A stretch of 64,000 nucleotides of DNA, taken from Gracilimonas sediminicola. GTDB taxonomy: Bacteria; Bacteroidota; Rhodothermia; Balneolales; Balneolaceae. The notes under the pieces were generated by a model. That model did no database searches, had not been told where the DNA came from, and was given only the letters and a program-made list of their open reading frames with translations. The first letter of the stretch is position 1, and each line of letters opens with the position of its first letter. Positions 1 through 7,890 of this stretch are shown here, one piece after another. A program made the position numbers and the translations under genes. Where the stretch lies: assembly GCF_024320785.1 (NCBI RefSeq), contig NZ_JANDBC010000001.1, positions 1,494,001-1,558,000 of the forward strand, given 5' to 3'.

Positions 1-281
1 CAAACCTGAGAGACAATATCTATGCAGCAGAGCAAGGTGTTGTTGTAAAAGCAGGAAATGGCCGGGGATATGGAAAAATGGTCCGCATAAAACATTCGGG
101 CGGATTTGAAACCGTATATGCTCACATGAGCAAGATTAAGGTTAAGGAAGGTGACCGCGTTAAAAAAGGCCAGGTTGTTGGCAAGGCCGGAAATACGGGA
201 ACCTCCAGCGGAGTGCATCTGCATTTTGAAATCATCAAAGACGGCAAGCCAGTTAATCCTCAATCCTATATTCGTTTTTGA
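1..281 (+). CDS. M23-family zinc metallopeptidase, C-terminal part (5' truncated by window edge)
   Basis: Reading from base 3 the frame is open to the TGA at 279-281, so this is the tail of a gene that starts before the window. The visible residues show the LytM/M23 fold: an IYAAEQGVVV strand, GYGKMVRIKH, VYAHMSKI, a KKGQVVGKAGNTG turn and the HLHFEI motif. In HxH the two histidines act in zinc binding and catalysis, and the YAHM histidine is the other catalytic one. Family members are periplasmic or outer-membrane-anchored peptidoglycan endopeptidases or regulators such as NlpD/EnvC. The N-terminus (LysM, coiled coil or transmembrane) is not visible, so an amidase activator cannot be told from an endopeptidase. 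Confidence 0.9.
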   Translation, partial: NLRDNIYAAEQGVVVKAGNGRGYGKMVRIKHSGGFETVYAHMSKIKVKEGDRVKKGQVVGKAGNTGTSSGVHLHFEIIKDGKPVNPQSYIRF

Positions 282-326
282 TTTCAGAGTTTTTACTATC
301 CAGCAATTCACAAAAAAATAGACGCT

Positions 327-749
327 ATGAAGAATGTTGCCCTTATCCTCCTTTTTATATTGCTTTCTCTTCCTCTTTTAGCCCAGGAGCCCGACTCCAC
401 GGCTCAACCCGAAACCTTTGTGTATGAGTGGTCGGGAGAAAAAATGACCATGCAGAAATATTTTATCGTTTTTCTGAAATCGGGCCCGGAACGGAGCCAG
501 TCTGAAGAAGAGGCGATGAAACTTCAGCGCGAACATCTGGCTTACCTGGGTGGACTGTATGAAGAAGGCATCATTAACCTGAACGGACCCACAGATGGAA
601 CAGGAGATATCCGTGGTTTTTCAGTTTACAATGTAGCTACCATCGAACAGGCCCGGGAGTATGCGGAAAATGACCCGATGGTAAAAGCCGGCCGCTTGGT
701 TGTGGAAGTTCACCCCTGGTGGTTGGCAAAAGGTTCGGGAGTGAAGTAA
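327..749 (+). CDS. secreted YciI-like protein
   Basis: 140 residues. An N-terminal signal peptide (MKNVALILLFILLSLPLLA, cleavage near AQE) is followed by a YciI/YCII-related domain from about residue 47: YFIVFLKSGP, then LQREHLAYLGGLYEEG, NLNGP, and the AREYAENDPMVKAG segment typical of the family. YciI proteins have a ferredoxin-like alpha/beta fold with a conserved His/Asp pair; here a His is kept in REHL and an Asp in ENDPM. The substrate is unknown for most members. Export is unusual because most YciI proteins are cytoplasmic. It lies 33 bases before the nitroreductase gene, so the two may be co-transcribed. Confidence 0.75.
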   Translation: MKNVALILLFILLSLPLLAQEPDSTAQPETFVYEWSGEKMTMQKYFIVFLKSGPERSQSEEEAMKLQREHLAYLGGLYEEGIINLNGPTDGTGDIRGFSVYNVATIEQAREYAENDPMVKAGRLVVEVHPWWLAKGSGVK

Positions 750-782
750 CTTCCGGTATAATCCAAAGAACAAAAGACCATA

Positions 783-1451
783 ATGCGTGAAGCCATCTTC
801 GTACCCCTCGAATCTTACAAGGAACTCCCACAGGATGAAATGAAACAAAAGGCCTCGGAGTTCTACGAACTGGTGAAGCGCCGGCGCACTGTTCGTGAAT
901 TCAGTTCCAGAGCCGTGCCCAAAGAGGTTATCGAGAACTGTTTATTAGCCGCAGGCACCGCCCCGAATGGAGCGAACAAACAACCCTGGCATTTTGTGGC
1001 CGTCAGCGATCCGGAGGTGAAGAAAAAGATTCGGGTTGAGGCAGAAAAAGAGGAGCATGAGTTTTATAACCGCCGGGCCCCGGAAGACTGGCTTGATGAC
1101 CTTCGCCCGCTTGGAACCGATGAGCACAAACCCTTTCTGGAAGAGGCCCCCTACCTGATCGGTATTTTTGCCCAAAGTTATAACCTGGATAAGGAGGGCG
1201 AGAAAGAAAAGCATTATTACGTTAAAGAGTCCGTCGGCATTGCCACCGGAATTTTGATTACCGCTTTACACAATGCGGGTTTAGCCACATTAACTCACAC
1301 TCCAAGCCCCATGGGTTTTTTGAATGAGATTATGGGTCGGCCTTCACACGAAAAACCATTTCTTTTGTTGGTGGTTGGATATCCCGCTGAGGGAGTTACG
1401 GTTCCGGACATCACCAAAAAATCACTCGATGAAATTTCAACCTTCATCTGA
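783..1451 (+). CDS. nitroreductase-family flavoprotein, iodotyrosine deiodinase-like
   Basis: 222 residues, FMN-dependent nitroreductase fold. [14 protein letters not shown] (33-46) and [15 protein letters not shown] (57-71) are FMN-binding segments, and [17 protein letters not shown] is near the C-terminus. It follows vertebrate iodotyrosine deiodinase (IYD) closely through the active-site lid. The residues that grip the zwitterion of halotyrosine in IYD (Glu, Tyr, Lys with spacing 4 and 21) are present as Glu91, Tyr95 and Lys116. Bacterial IYD homologues that dehalogenate tyrosines are known, so reductive dehalogenation of a halotyrosine-like substrate is the best guess; a generic nitroreductase is the alternative. 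No signal peptide, so probably cytoplasmic. Confidence 0.85.
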   Translation: MREAIFVPLESYKELPQDEMKQKASEFYELVKRRRTVREFSSRAVPKEVIENCLLAAGTAPNGANKQPWHFVAVSDPEVKKKIRVEAEKEEHEFYNRRAPEDWLDDLRPLGTDEHKPFLEEAPYLIGIFAQSYNLDKEGEKEKHYYVKESVGIATGILITALHNAGLATLTHTPSPMGFLNEIMGRPSHEKPFLLLVVGYPAEGVTVPDITKKSLDEISTFI

Positions 1452-1507
1452 CCACCTTGTTGTTACTACAAGCTCTTTTAATTCTTAAATCCTTCTGATC
1501 TTGTGAC

Positions 1508-2164
1508 ATGAATGAAAAAGAGCAAAAACCGAAAAAGACATCCTCCTTTAAAAAAGAACTCCTGCAATGGGGAGCTATATTTCTGATCGGAGCTATTTTA
1601 TACGGCACCGGGTATCACACAGAAGTAATCGGAAAGCTTCAAAGCGTGATTTTATACACCGGCCTCTTTCAGCCCGATGTTGAAGAGTCTGTTGTACATG
1701 GAAATAGTGCTGACTATAACATGCAGCTGCTTACCCTTGATGGCACCCCTGTTTCTTTTTCGGACTTCAAGGGCAAAACCATCTTCCTTAATTTTTGGGC
1801 GACCTGGTGTCCGCCTTGCATCGCCGAGATGCCGAACATCCAGCGGTTGCATGATGACATTCAGAGTAATGAGATCGTTTTTGTGATGGCTTCACTGGAC
1901 CGGGACCCACAGAAAGCCCGGGATTTTATAGAACGGAAGGAGTTTAGCTTTCCGGTGTATTCTGTACGAAGCAAACCCCGCGTTTATGACGCATCCATTG
2001 TGCCTACTACCTACGTTATCTCCCCAACCGGTGAAATTGTGCTAAAACATCAGGGCATGGCCAACTATAACACGGATCGCTTTAAGAATTTCTTGAGTGC
2101 CGTCTCTTCCCTGCAGCCTGCTGAATGGAATGCGGCTGATACTGATTCTGCCGAAAGTCGCTGA
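1508..2164 (+). CDS. membrane-anchored TlpA/ResA-type thiol-disulfide oxidoreductase
   Basis: 218 residues. A lysine-rich N-terminus and one hydrophobic segment (about 20-38) anchor the protein, with a periplasmic thioredoxin-like domain from about residue 70. The motif FLNFWATWCPPC contains the CPPC redox pair, followed by IAEMPNIQRL. A cis-proline segment (SIVPTTYVI) and the ISPTGEIV strand complete the AhpC/TSA-like TlpA fold. Members reduce periplasmic disulfides, for example during cytochrome c maturation, or answer thiol stress. No cytochrome c genes are adjacent, so the partner is unknown. It lies 57 bases after the nitroreductase gene. Confidence 0.88.
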   Translation: MNEKEQKPKKTSSFKKELLQWGAIFLIGAILYGTGYHTEVIGKLQSVILYTGLFQPDVEESVVHGNSADYNMQLLTLDGTPVSFSDFKGKTIFLNFWATWCPPCIAEMPNIQRLHDDIQSNEIVFVMASLDRDPQKARDFIERKEFSFPVYSVRSKPRVYDASIVPTTYVISPTGEIVLKHQGMANYNTDRFKNFLSAVSSLQPAEWNAADTDSAESR

Positions 2165-2242
2165 TCTTCTTTTTTTGTGACATCGAAATCAAAAAAACGT
2201 ACCTTGGCGCCCTCTAACCTTCATCCATTTCACACTAATTTT

Positions 2243-3304
2243 ATGGAAAAAGTAATTTCAGGTATTCAGCAAATTGGAATCGGTATTCCGGATGTCCACA
2301 AAGCCACGGATTGGTATCGCCGTCATTTTGGTATGGACATCAAAGTGTTTGAAGACTCTGCCACAGCTGAACTGATGACACCATACACCGGCGGCGAAGC
2401 TCATGACCGAACGGCCGTGCTGGCTCTGAATATGAAAGGTGGGGGTGGATTTGAAATCTGGCAATACACCAGCCGCACTCCTCAACCCGCTGACTTTGAC
2501 TTAATGATGGGTGATTTGGGAATCAACGTGGGCAAGATCAAGTCCATTAACGTGCCCGGAACCTATGATGAAATGGAAGCTGCAGGTTTGGACATTCTCA
2601 CTCCCCTTGAGAAAAACCCCGCAGGTGATTATAACTTTTTTGTGAAGGATTTGTACGGCAACATCTGGCAGGTGGTTAAAGGGCTAGATTTCTTTAAAAC
2701 CAAAACACCGGCATCTACCGGCGGAGTTGTTGGGGCCATCATCGGCTCCACGGATATCGAAAAAGCCCGTAAGCTTTATTCCGATGTTTTGGGTTATGAT
2801 GAAGTGGTGTATGATAAAACCGCTGCATTTGATGACTTCAAAGGATTGCCCGGTGGTGAAGACCGGTACCGCCGTGTTTTACTGCGCCATTCCCAGTCCC
2901 GTCAGGGTGGCTTCAGCCAAATGTTTGGTCCTACTGAAATAGAACTCATCGAAGTTCAGGAGCGCGAACCTCGTAAACTTTTTAAAGACCGATATTGGGG
3001 AGATCTGGGTTTTATCCATCTCTGTTTTGATGTACAGGGAATGGATGCCCTGAAAGAAGAGCTGGAATCCAATGGGTTTCCGTTCACCGTAGATTCTGCC
3101 AACAGCTTTGATATGGGCGAAGCCGCCGGGCGTTTTACCTATGTGGAAGATCCCGATGGCACCCTCATAGAGTTTGTGGAAACGCACAAGGTCCCAATCA
3201 TCAAAAAGATTGGTTGGTACATTGATATGACCAAGCGAGATCCCAAAAAGAATCTTCCCAACTGGATGATCTCAGCCCTTCGGTTTAGCCGAATGAAGGA
3301 TTAA
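2243..3304 (+). CDS. two-domain VOC (glyoxalase/dioxygenase superfamily) protein
   Basis: 353 residues from the ATG at 2243. A longer frame from a GTG at 2177 gives a leader with no domain features, so it was not chosen. Two vicinal-oxygen-chelate domains are visible. The first (about 4-150) runs from IQQIGIGIPDVHKATDWYRR to DLYGNIWQVV, and the second (about 160-320) from IIGSTDIEKARKLYSDVLGY to YVEDPDGTLIEFVETH. Metal-ligand-like His and Glu occur in the second domain (GFIHLCFD and LIEFVE). The duplicated layout resembles extradiol dioxygenases and 4-hydroxyphenylpyruvate dioxygenase-like proteins, but the substrate cannot be assigned. It closes the plus-strand block that starts at the window edge. 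Confidence 0.75.
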   Translation: MEKVISGIQQIGIGIPDVHKATDWYRRHFGMDIKVFEDSATAELMTPYTGGEAHDRTAVLALNMKGGGGFEIWQYTSRTPQPADFDLMMGDLGINVGKIKSINVPGTYDEMEAAGLDILTPLEKNPAGDYNFFVKDLYGNIWQVVKGLDFFKTKTPASTGGVVGAIIGSTDIEKARKLYSDVLGYDEVVYDKTAAFDDFKGLPGGEDRYRRVLLRHSQSRQGGFSQMFGPTEIELIEVQEREPRKLFKDRYWGDLGFIHLCFDVQGMDALKEELESNGFPFTVDSANSFDMGEAAGRFTYVEDPDGTLIEFVETHKVPIIKKIGWYIDMTKRDPKKNLPNWMISALRFSRMKD

Positions 3305-3331
3305 TCAAACACCTTTTTAAATAATTGCCAA

Positions 3332-3844
3332 CTATTGTTGGCGAGTGCTCTCCCCTGGATTCAGGGGTTTTCCGCCTTCCAGTACATCCATTTCACCGGG
3401 AAGAATTTCTTGTATATAAGATGCATTTCGCTCGGTATCGTACTGAACCCTGTACTTCTTATTTTCTTGATACAAATCAAGCATACCGGTTAGCCGGCCA
3501 TCTCGTAACAATAGTGTGGCAAGGCCTTTTTCTTTGTTCCCAATATTTGCTGAAATGGAAGTAATTCCGGGTATGGTTTCCTGAACACGCCGCACATCTA
3601 ATGTTAAGGCCATTTGCCCCTCTTTTGTTTTGACCTCAAAAGTGTCTCCCTTTTTCAATACGCTTAGAGCCTCTATATCCGCTTCTAAATAATATTTTTC
3701 AGCTGATACAGTATCTGACGGTTCGCTCTGATTTGGTTTCACCTCTTTCATTACACTTGCTTCTTTTTCCTGCTCCTTGTTTGAACAGGAGAACAGAGAA
3801 AGCACGGACACCAATGCGACGAATATGGGGATTGTATTCTTCAT
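3332..3844 (-). CDS. lipoprotein resembling the metzincin prodomain (putative protease partner/inhibitor)
   Basis: 170 residues with a lipoprotein signal peptide ending LFSC (Cys20), then a Ser/Glu/Lys-rich linker to about residue 50. Residues about 52-145 align in order with residues about 49-138 of the metalloprotease just upstream. LKKGDTFEV pairs with FKKGADFFF, IPGITSISA with LPGYISIIA, RDGRLTGM with HQGRLNGI, and YRVQYDTERNASYI with LSLRYDEDSAQNYM. It lacks the CGV segment that follows the prodomain in the protease. Its start is one base past the protease stop, so translation is probably coupled. Inference: a membrane-held free prodomain that could chaperone or inhibit the protease. No database family was recognised. 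Confidence 0.7.
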   Translation of the reverse strand: MKNTIPIFVALVSVLSLFSCSNKEQEKEASVMKEVKPNQSEPSDTVSAEKYYLEADIEALSVLKKGDTFEVKTKEGQMALTLDVRRVQETIPGITSISANIGNKEKGLATLLLRDGRLTGMLDLYQENKKYRVQYDTERNASYIQEILPGEMDVLEGGKPLNPGESTRQQ

Positions 3845-3845
3845 A

Positions 3846-6503
3846 CTACTTTAATAACACCATTTTGCGGGTTAGCAGTTGTGATCCTGTCTGTAGGCGA
3901 TATATATAAACACCGCTCGATAATCTATCCGCATTGAATATGACTTCGTGTTCGCCCCGGTTCTTTTTTTGGTTTAGCAATGTTGCCACTTTTTGACCTT
4001 GCATATTATAAACCGTCAACTTCACATTCCCTGGCTCCGATACATTAAACCGGATTGCAGTAGATGGATTAAAAGGATTGGGATAATTCTGATGCAGGTT
4101 AACCTGCTCTGGTATTTCCCCAGGCTCGTTAGATACCATTTCATTCACCGTCAAGGTAACCGGTATTTCAAACTCTGGGTTTTCTGGGTCATTGGTCGTT
4201 ACTTTCAGGAGAGTTTCGTAAGTGCCGGAATCAATTCCTTCTGTGTTGAATGTTAGCTCAAGCTGACTCGCTCTTCCCTCCAGTGACACGCCACTCATTG
4301 ATGGAACGGAGAGCCATTCATAGGGTGCTCCGCTCTGCTTTATTTCAATATTGTCAATATCCATATACGTCCCTGAAACTTGATTTCGATGCAGCACTTG
4401 TATTAAGCCGGGTGTGAAACCTTCAAGAAAACTGTTCTGAGAAATCAGGTTGCCATTGTAATAGTAGTCGATAGTTTCGTTGGAGTTGTTATACACGATT
4501 CTCAGCTCTCCATATACATTTGGTGAAACACTGGCGCCGGTACCAAAAAAGGATACTTGTCCGGATTCATTCTCATCTGCTGCAAACATAGTTTGATTGG
4601 CTATAATCACCCCACTCGAAAAGCCCCCGGTTTTCCCATCAAAAATGTAAAAATCATAGGTCTCGCTTGTGTTTGAAACCAAGAATCTGATAGAAATTTC
4701 ATATTCCCCAAAAAGCTGATACCCAAAAAATGGAGAGGCTATAAATTGAGTATTACCACTTCCGTCATATTCCAGTCTCAAATGTTGGGTTCCGGTATTA
4801 GGGTTCTCACCTGATATCTTAAACTCGGAATCGGAAAGAGCCCTCCACCCGGCACGCCCCTTATAGCTGCCGGAAGAAAAACCCTCATTACTTTCAAAAG
4901 AAGTATTGTAAATAACTTCTTCAGCAAGAGCAGTTTTCAGAGGATTCATAAAACCCGAATAATTCGCAGGGTTTTGCAACGGACTCTCAAGAAAAACGGG
5001 CTTTATTTCCTCTCCTTCCCGTTGGGTCTGTTTCTCAACGGTTTGAGAAGTAAAATCAAAATCTGCGCTCCACATCAAGGCACTGTTTCCTGAATTGGAA
5101 ATATCTATTGTGGCAGTGAATTCGTCTTCCCGGTTCATTTCTACTTCTATTTCGTTTGCAGAAACCGCAGCTACGGGGGCATCAACCACCGATAGCCGGT
5201 AAGAGGCTACGCTCCATTTGATCTCTTTCATGCTTCTCGCATTGTCTTCCGGTGTTTGAACATTATTCGTTCCCGTTGGCACACCCTGCCATGTTAAATC
5301 CGGGCTGGAAAAAATCGGCGCCTCGCTCAGTCCGTCTGCATAGGCCATAACAGTATGAAAGTCACTGCTTTGGTTCTGATATCCCACTGAATAGTGATAT
5401 AAACCTCCGGCATCTGTCGCTGAAGAGCTGTTTTGCGTTCGCGAATGCGCATTTCCCATGTTGTGCCCTATTTCATGAATGAGTGTATAGCCGTTTGCAA
5501 TTTGTTGTACACGGTTCAGGTTAAATGCATAGGCTTCCTCTCCGCCGGAACTACCCAGTCGCCAACCCAATCCACCGGTATCATCTATTTTAGCGATAAG
5601 TGATACTACGTCTGCACCGTATTGATTCCGCAAGTCGTGGACATCTTCCATGTAACCGTCATACTCTGCCTCAAACTGTGGGTTATCCGGGTTTTGAGAT
5701 AATCTCCGAAGCCGGTCTTCAGACTCTACTCCATCATTTTCTTCGTCATAGTTGGTTTTGTAGGTATGAACCAGTCGCAAATTGATTCCTGCCTTACTGT
5801 TATCGAGGGCTGTTTGGGAGAGAGTCATTGCCTGAGCCATAGTAGCATTTATATCTCCACTCGAAGAAGTGGCCGCCCAGGTTTCAGCAGCGTTTGTATA
5901 AACAAGCATTACATCAATAGTGACACTGTCATCTGCCGAGCCATATAAAAGAGTGGGTTCGCTACCTTTTCGTGCTTTTGTATAGTTTGCTTTGTCGGAA
6001 CCAAATTTTCGTGGTGGGGTTATTAGTGACCTTTTACTCTCATGTACTCCACAGGCCAATAACTCACCGGCAGACTTCTTTTTCTTTGACATGTAATTTT
6101 GCGCTGAATCCTCATCGTAACGCAAGCTCAAGGCCGAGTCATGCGACTTGTGGTATATTCCGTTTAAGCGTCCCTGATGATATGTAAAAGATAAAACCCG
6201 TTCTGTTTCCCCTTTCTCTGCCGCTATTATTGAAATATAGCCCGGCAGGTATTCCATTCTCCGGGTTACCGTAAATTCACGGCTGCCTTCCCCCGTTTCA
6301 AAAAAGAAGTCAGCTCCTTTTTTGAATTCCGGATTACTGAAAACTTCATTGTTCAGTGAATAGAACGTTCTGTTTGGGTTTTCAGGATTTACTTTAGCAA
6401 AAGAAGGGAGTACTTCATTAAGTAAAAACTTCTTTTGAGCTGTTGCACTTGTTGAGGCAAGGCAAATTCCAACAAGCGATAACACAATGATTTTAATTTT
6501 CAT
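3846..6503 (-). CDS. secreted reprolysin-like zinc metalloprotease (metzincin) with C-terminal sorting domain
   Basis: 885 residues. Signal peptide 1-22. Prodomain about 30-150, ending in LLACGVHES, where C151-G152-V153 resembles the cysteine switch of metzincins. Catalytic domain about 190-440 with HEIGHNMGNAH (343-353), a full HExxHxxGxxH zinc motif, and a Met-turn TVMAY near 386. Then comes a beta-sandwich (about 445-490), a LamG/concanavalin-like region (about 530-730), a second Ig-like stretch, and an 80-residue C-terminal sorting domain from residue 806 (NYPNPFNPST, ending RKMVLLK), used by type IX or related export. It is probably secreted or surface-attached and degrades extracellular protein. 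Its own prodomain is echoed by the lipoprotein gene that follows one base later. Confidence 0.88.
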   Translation of the reverse strand: MKIKIIVLSLVGICLASTSATAQKKFLLNEVLPSFAKVNPENPNRTFYSLNNEVFSNPEFKKGADFFFETGEGSREFTVTRRMEYLPGYISIIAAEKGETERVLSFTYHQGRLNGIYHKSHDSALSLRYDEDSAQNYMSKKKKSAGELLACGVHESKRSLITPPRKFGSDKANYTKARKGSEPTLLYGSADDSVTIDVMLVYTNAAETWAATSSSGDINATMAQAMTLSQTALDNSKAGINLRLVHTYKTNYDEENDGVESEDRLRRLSQNPDNPQFEAEYDGYMEDVHDLRNQYGADVVSLIAKIDDTGGLGWRLGSSGGEEAYAFNLNRVQQIANGYTLIHEIGHNMGNAHSRTQNSSSATDAGGLYHYSVGYQNQSSDFHTVMAYADGLSEAPIFSSPDLTWQGVPTGTNNVQTPEDNARSMKEIKWSVASYRLSVVDAPVAAVSANEIEVEMNREDEFTATIDISNSGNSALMWSADFDFTSQTVEKQTQREGEEIKPVFLESPLQNPANYSGFMNPLKTALAEEVIYNTSFESNEGFSSGSYKGRAGWRALSDSEFKISGENPNTGTQHLRLEYDGSGNTQFIASPFFGYQLFGEYEISIRFLVSNTSETYDFYIFDGKTGGFSSGVIIANQTMFAADENESGQVSFFGTGASVSPNVYGELRIVYNNSNETIDYYYNGNLISQNSFLEGFTPGLIQVLHRNQVSGTYMDIDNIEIKQSGAPYEWLSVPSMSGVSLEGRASQLELTFNTEGIDSGTYETLLKVTTNDPENPEFEIPVTLTVNEMVSNEPGEIPEQVNLHQNYPNPFNPSTAIRFNVSEPGNVKLTVYNMQGQKVATLLNQKKNRGEHEVIFNADRLSSGVYIYRLQTGSQLLTRKMVLLK

Positions 6504-6563
6504 AGAGGGTTTTTAGCTGGATCTTTGAACTAATATCACAAATCTATCTGAATAAAACCGATT

Positions 6564-7697
6564 TTAAGCAAAACGGTCTGCCAGGCGATTTATTAAATAT
6601 CCGCTTTCGTTAAGTGCTTGGGTCGCAAACTTTCCAAAGAAATCGGTTACCCCTTCGAACTCTTTGATGAATCCTTCCCGGTCATTTTTTTCTACCATTT
6701 GCACCAGTTTTTTGTGATGATCAAAGAACTTTAGCAATAAGTCCCGGCGCTCTTTATTCGCAAATACAATATCGGCATACAGCTCGGCATCCTGTGCAAA
6801 AATCCGCCCGGTCATCATCAATTCTGCCCGATAAATGGGGGAGGAGTAATCGAGCATGTCAGTCGGTTTTAAATCATACTCTTCCATAAACGAGCCGTGC
6901 AGCAGCGCCACAAAGTGACGAAGCCCCTGAACCAGGTGCATCACATGATCGTGTTTTTCGGGATCTGCATGTATAACCCGCATTCCCCAAAGCTCACATT
7001 GGTCCTGGAACCACTTTGCCTGCTCTCCATCGCGGGCATCGCAAAAAACCATCAGCTGCTTGGATAAGTTCTGAACATCCGGGCCGTGCATAGGGTGCAA
7101 TCCAACAACCGGTCCCTCATGCGCCTGTAGCATAGCCTGAATAGGGTTTGATTTGTTACTGGTGAAGTCGGCAAGAATGGTGTCTTTCTTCAGACGTCCA
7201 CCCAGCCTCTCAATCACACTTTCCGTTACGTTGATTGGAACGGTAACAATAACCATATCCAGCTTTGGCGACATTTCTTCCAGCTCATGCCAGTTCTTTT
7301 TGTCTATAGAATAGGTTATGTGCCCGGTTTGATCGGCCATGCGCTTATACAGCTTACCCATTCCGCCTTCACCGCCTATAAATAGAATATGCTTGGGCTC
7401 TTCGGTAGCAATAGGAAAGGTTTCCTGCGATTGCGTTGCCCGCGAGGCCGTCATAATCATCCTCAGAAAATCCTCAGCCCATTCCGGGTCAATCCCTTTG
7501 TTTTGGGCAAGCTCTTTGAAAGCTTTCGACTTTTCCTCTTCCCTGGCCGGCACAAAAACAGGTAGCTGGTTTTCTACTTTTCGTTTGATGACATCCCGAA
7601 CAATTTCACCCCGCTCCGAGAGTAAGTCCAGAATTTGTTCGTCAATTTCATCAATTCGCTTTCGGGGCGATTCTAAATCTTTATGTCGATGGGACAT
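6564..7697 (-). CDS. tyrA: bifunctional chorismate mutase/prephenate dehydrogenase (T-protein)
   Basis: 377 residues from the ATG at 7697; a GTG 39 bases upstream adds residues outside the family and crosses a dispersed repeat. The N-terminal AroQ-type chorismate mutase domain (about 8-90) has RKRIDEIDEQILDLLSERG and the later R-E-EEK segment. The NAD-binding dehydrogenase domain follows, with ILFIGGEGGMGKLY (glycine motif 108-114), VTVPINVTE, LADFTSNK, and GLHPMHGP carrying the catalytic His. It makes 4-hydroxyphenylpyruvate from chorismate for tyrosine synthesis. The CM-first order matches enterobacterial TyrA and some Bacteroidota. It stands alone on the minus strand. Confidence 0.9.
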   Translation of the reverse strand: MSHRHKDLESPRKRIDEIDEQILDLLSERGEIVRDVIKRKVENQLPVFVPAREEEKSKAFKELAQNKGIDPEWAEDFLRMIMTASRATQSQETFPIATEEPKHILFIGGEGGMGKLYKRMADQTGHITYSIDKKNWHELEEMSPKLDMVIVTVPINVTESVIERLGGRLKKDTILADFTSNKSNPIQAMLQAHEGPVVGLHPMHGPDVQNLSKQLMVFCDARDGEQAKWFQDQCELWGMRVIHADPEKHDHVMHLVQGLRHFVALLHGSFMEEYDLKPTDMLDYSSPIYRAELMMTGRIFAQDAELYADIVFANKERRDLLLKFFDHHKKLVQMVEKNDREGFIKEFEGVTDFFGKFATQALNESGYLINRLADRFA

Positions 7698-7715
7698 TTG
7701 CGTCGTTTTGTTGGC

Positions 7716-7739
7716 CACGAAAGCTCTAAAACACAAAAA
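7716..7739. repeat. 24-bp dispersed repeat, copy 1 (upstream of tyrA)
   Basis: A 24-base sequence beginning CACGAA and ending ACACAAAAA, 19 bases upstream of the tyrA start. A second copy at 41557-41580 differs at one base and sits upstream of purM in the same orientation relative to the gene. Both lie in the 5' leader of minus-strand genes. The function is unknown; it could be a shared promoter or leader element, or a small dispersed repeat. Confidence 0.7.
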
Positions 7740-7890
7740 TTGTTTTTGATTTGCAGATTTTGCTTTATCGGGCTCGTTTACCCAATGGAATTTTAAAACC
7801 CGATTCGTGCTTTAGTGATTTGGTGGCATTAATTTTTCACAGTTCTTGTTTCCTAAGTTACGTTACAGTTTGTACCTTTAAAAGCTAATT

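Noticed and set aside
2177-2242. GTG start 66 bases upstream of the VOC gene
   Set aside because: The extension has no VOC features; the ATG at 2243 begins directly with the first domain.
7339-7749. 136-codon plus-strand frame over tyrA
   Set aside because: Antisense to the chorismate mutase/dehydrogenase domains; Ser/Arg-rich, no motif.
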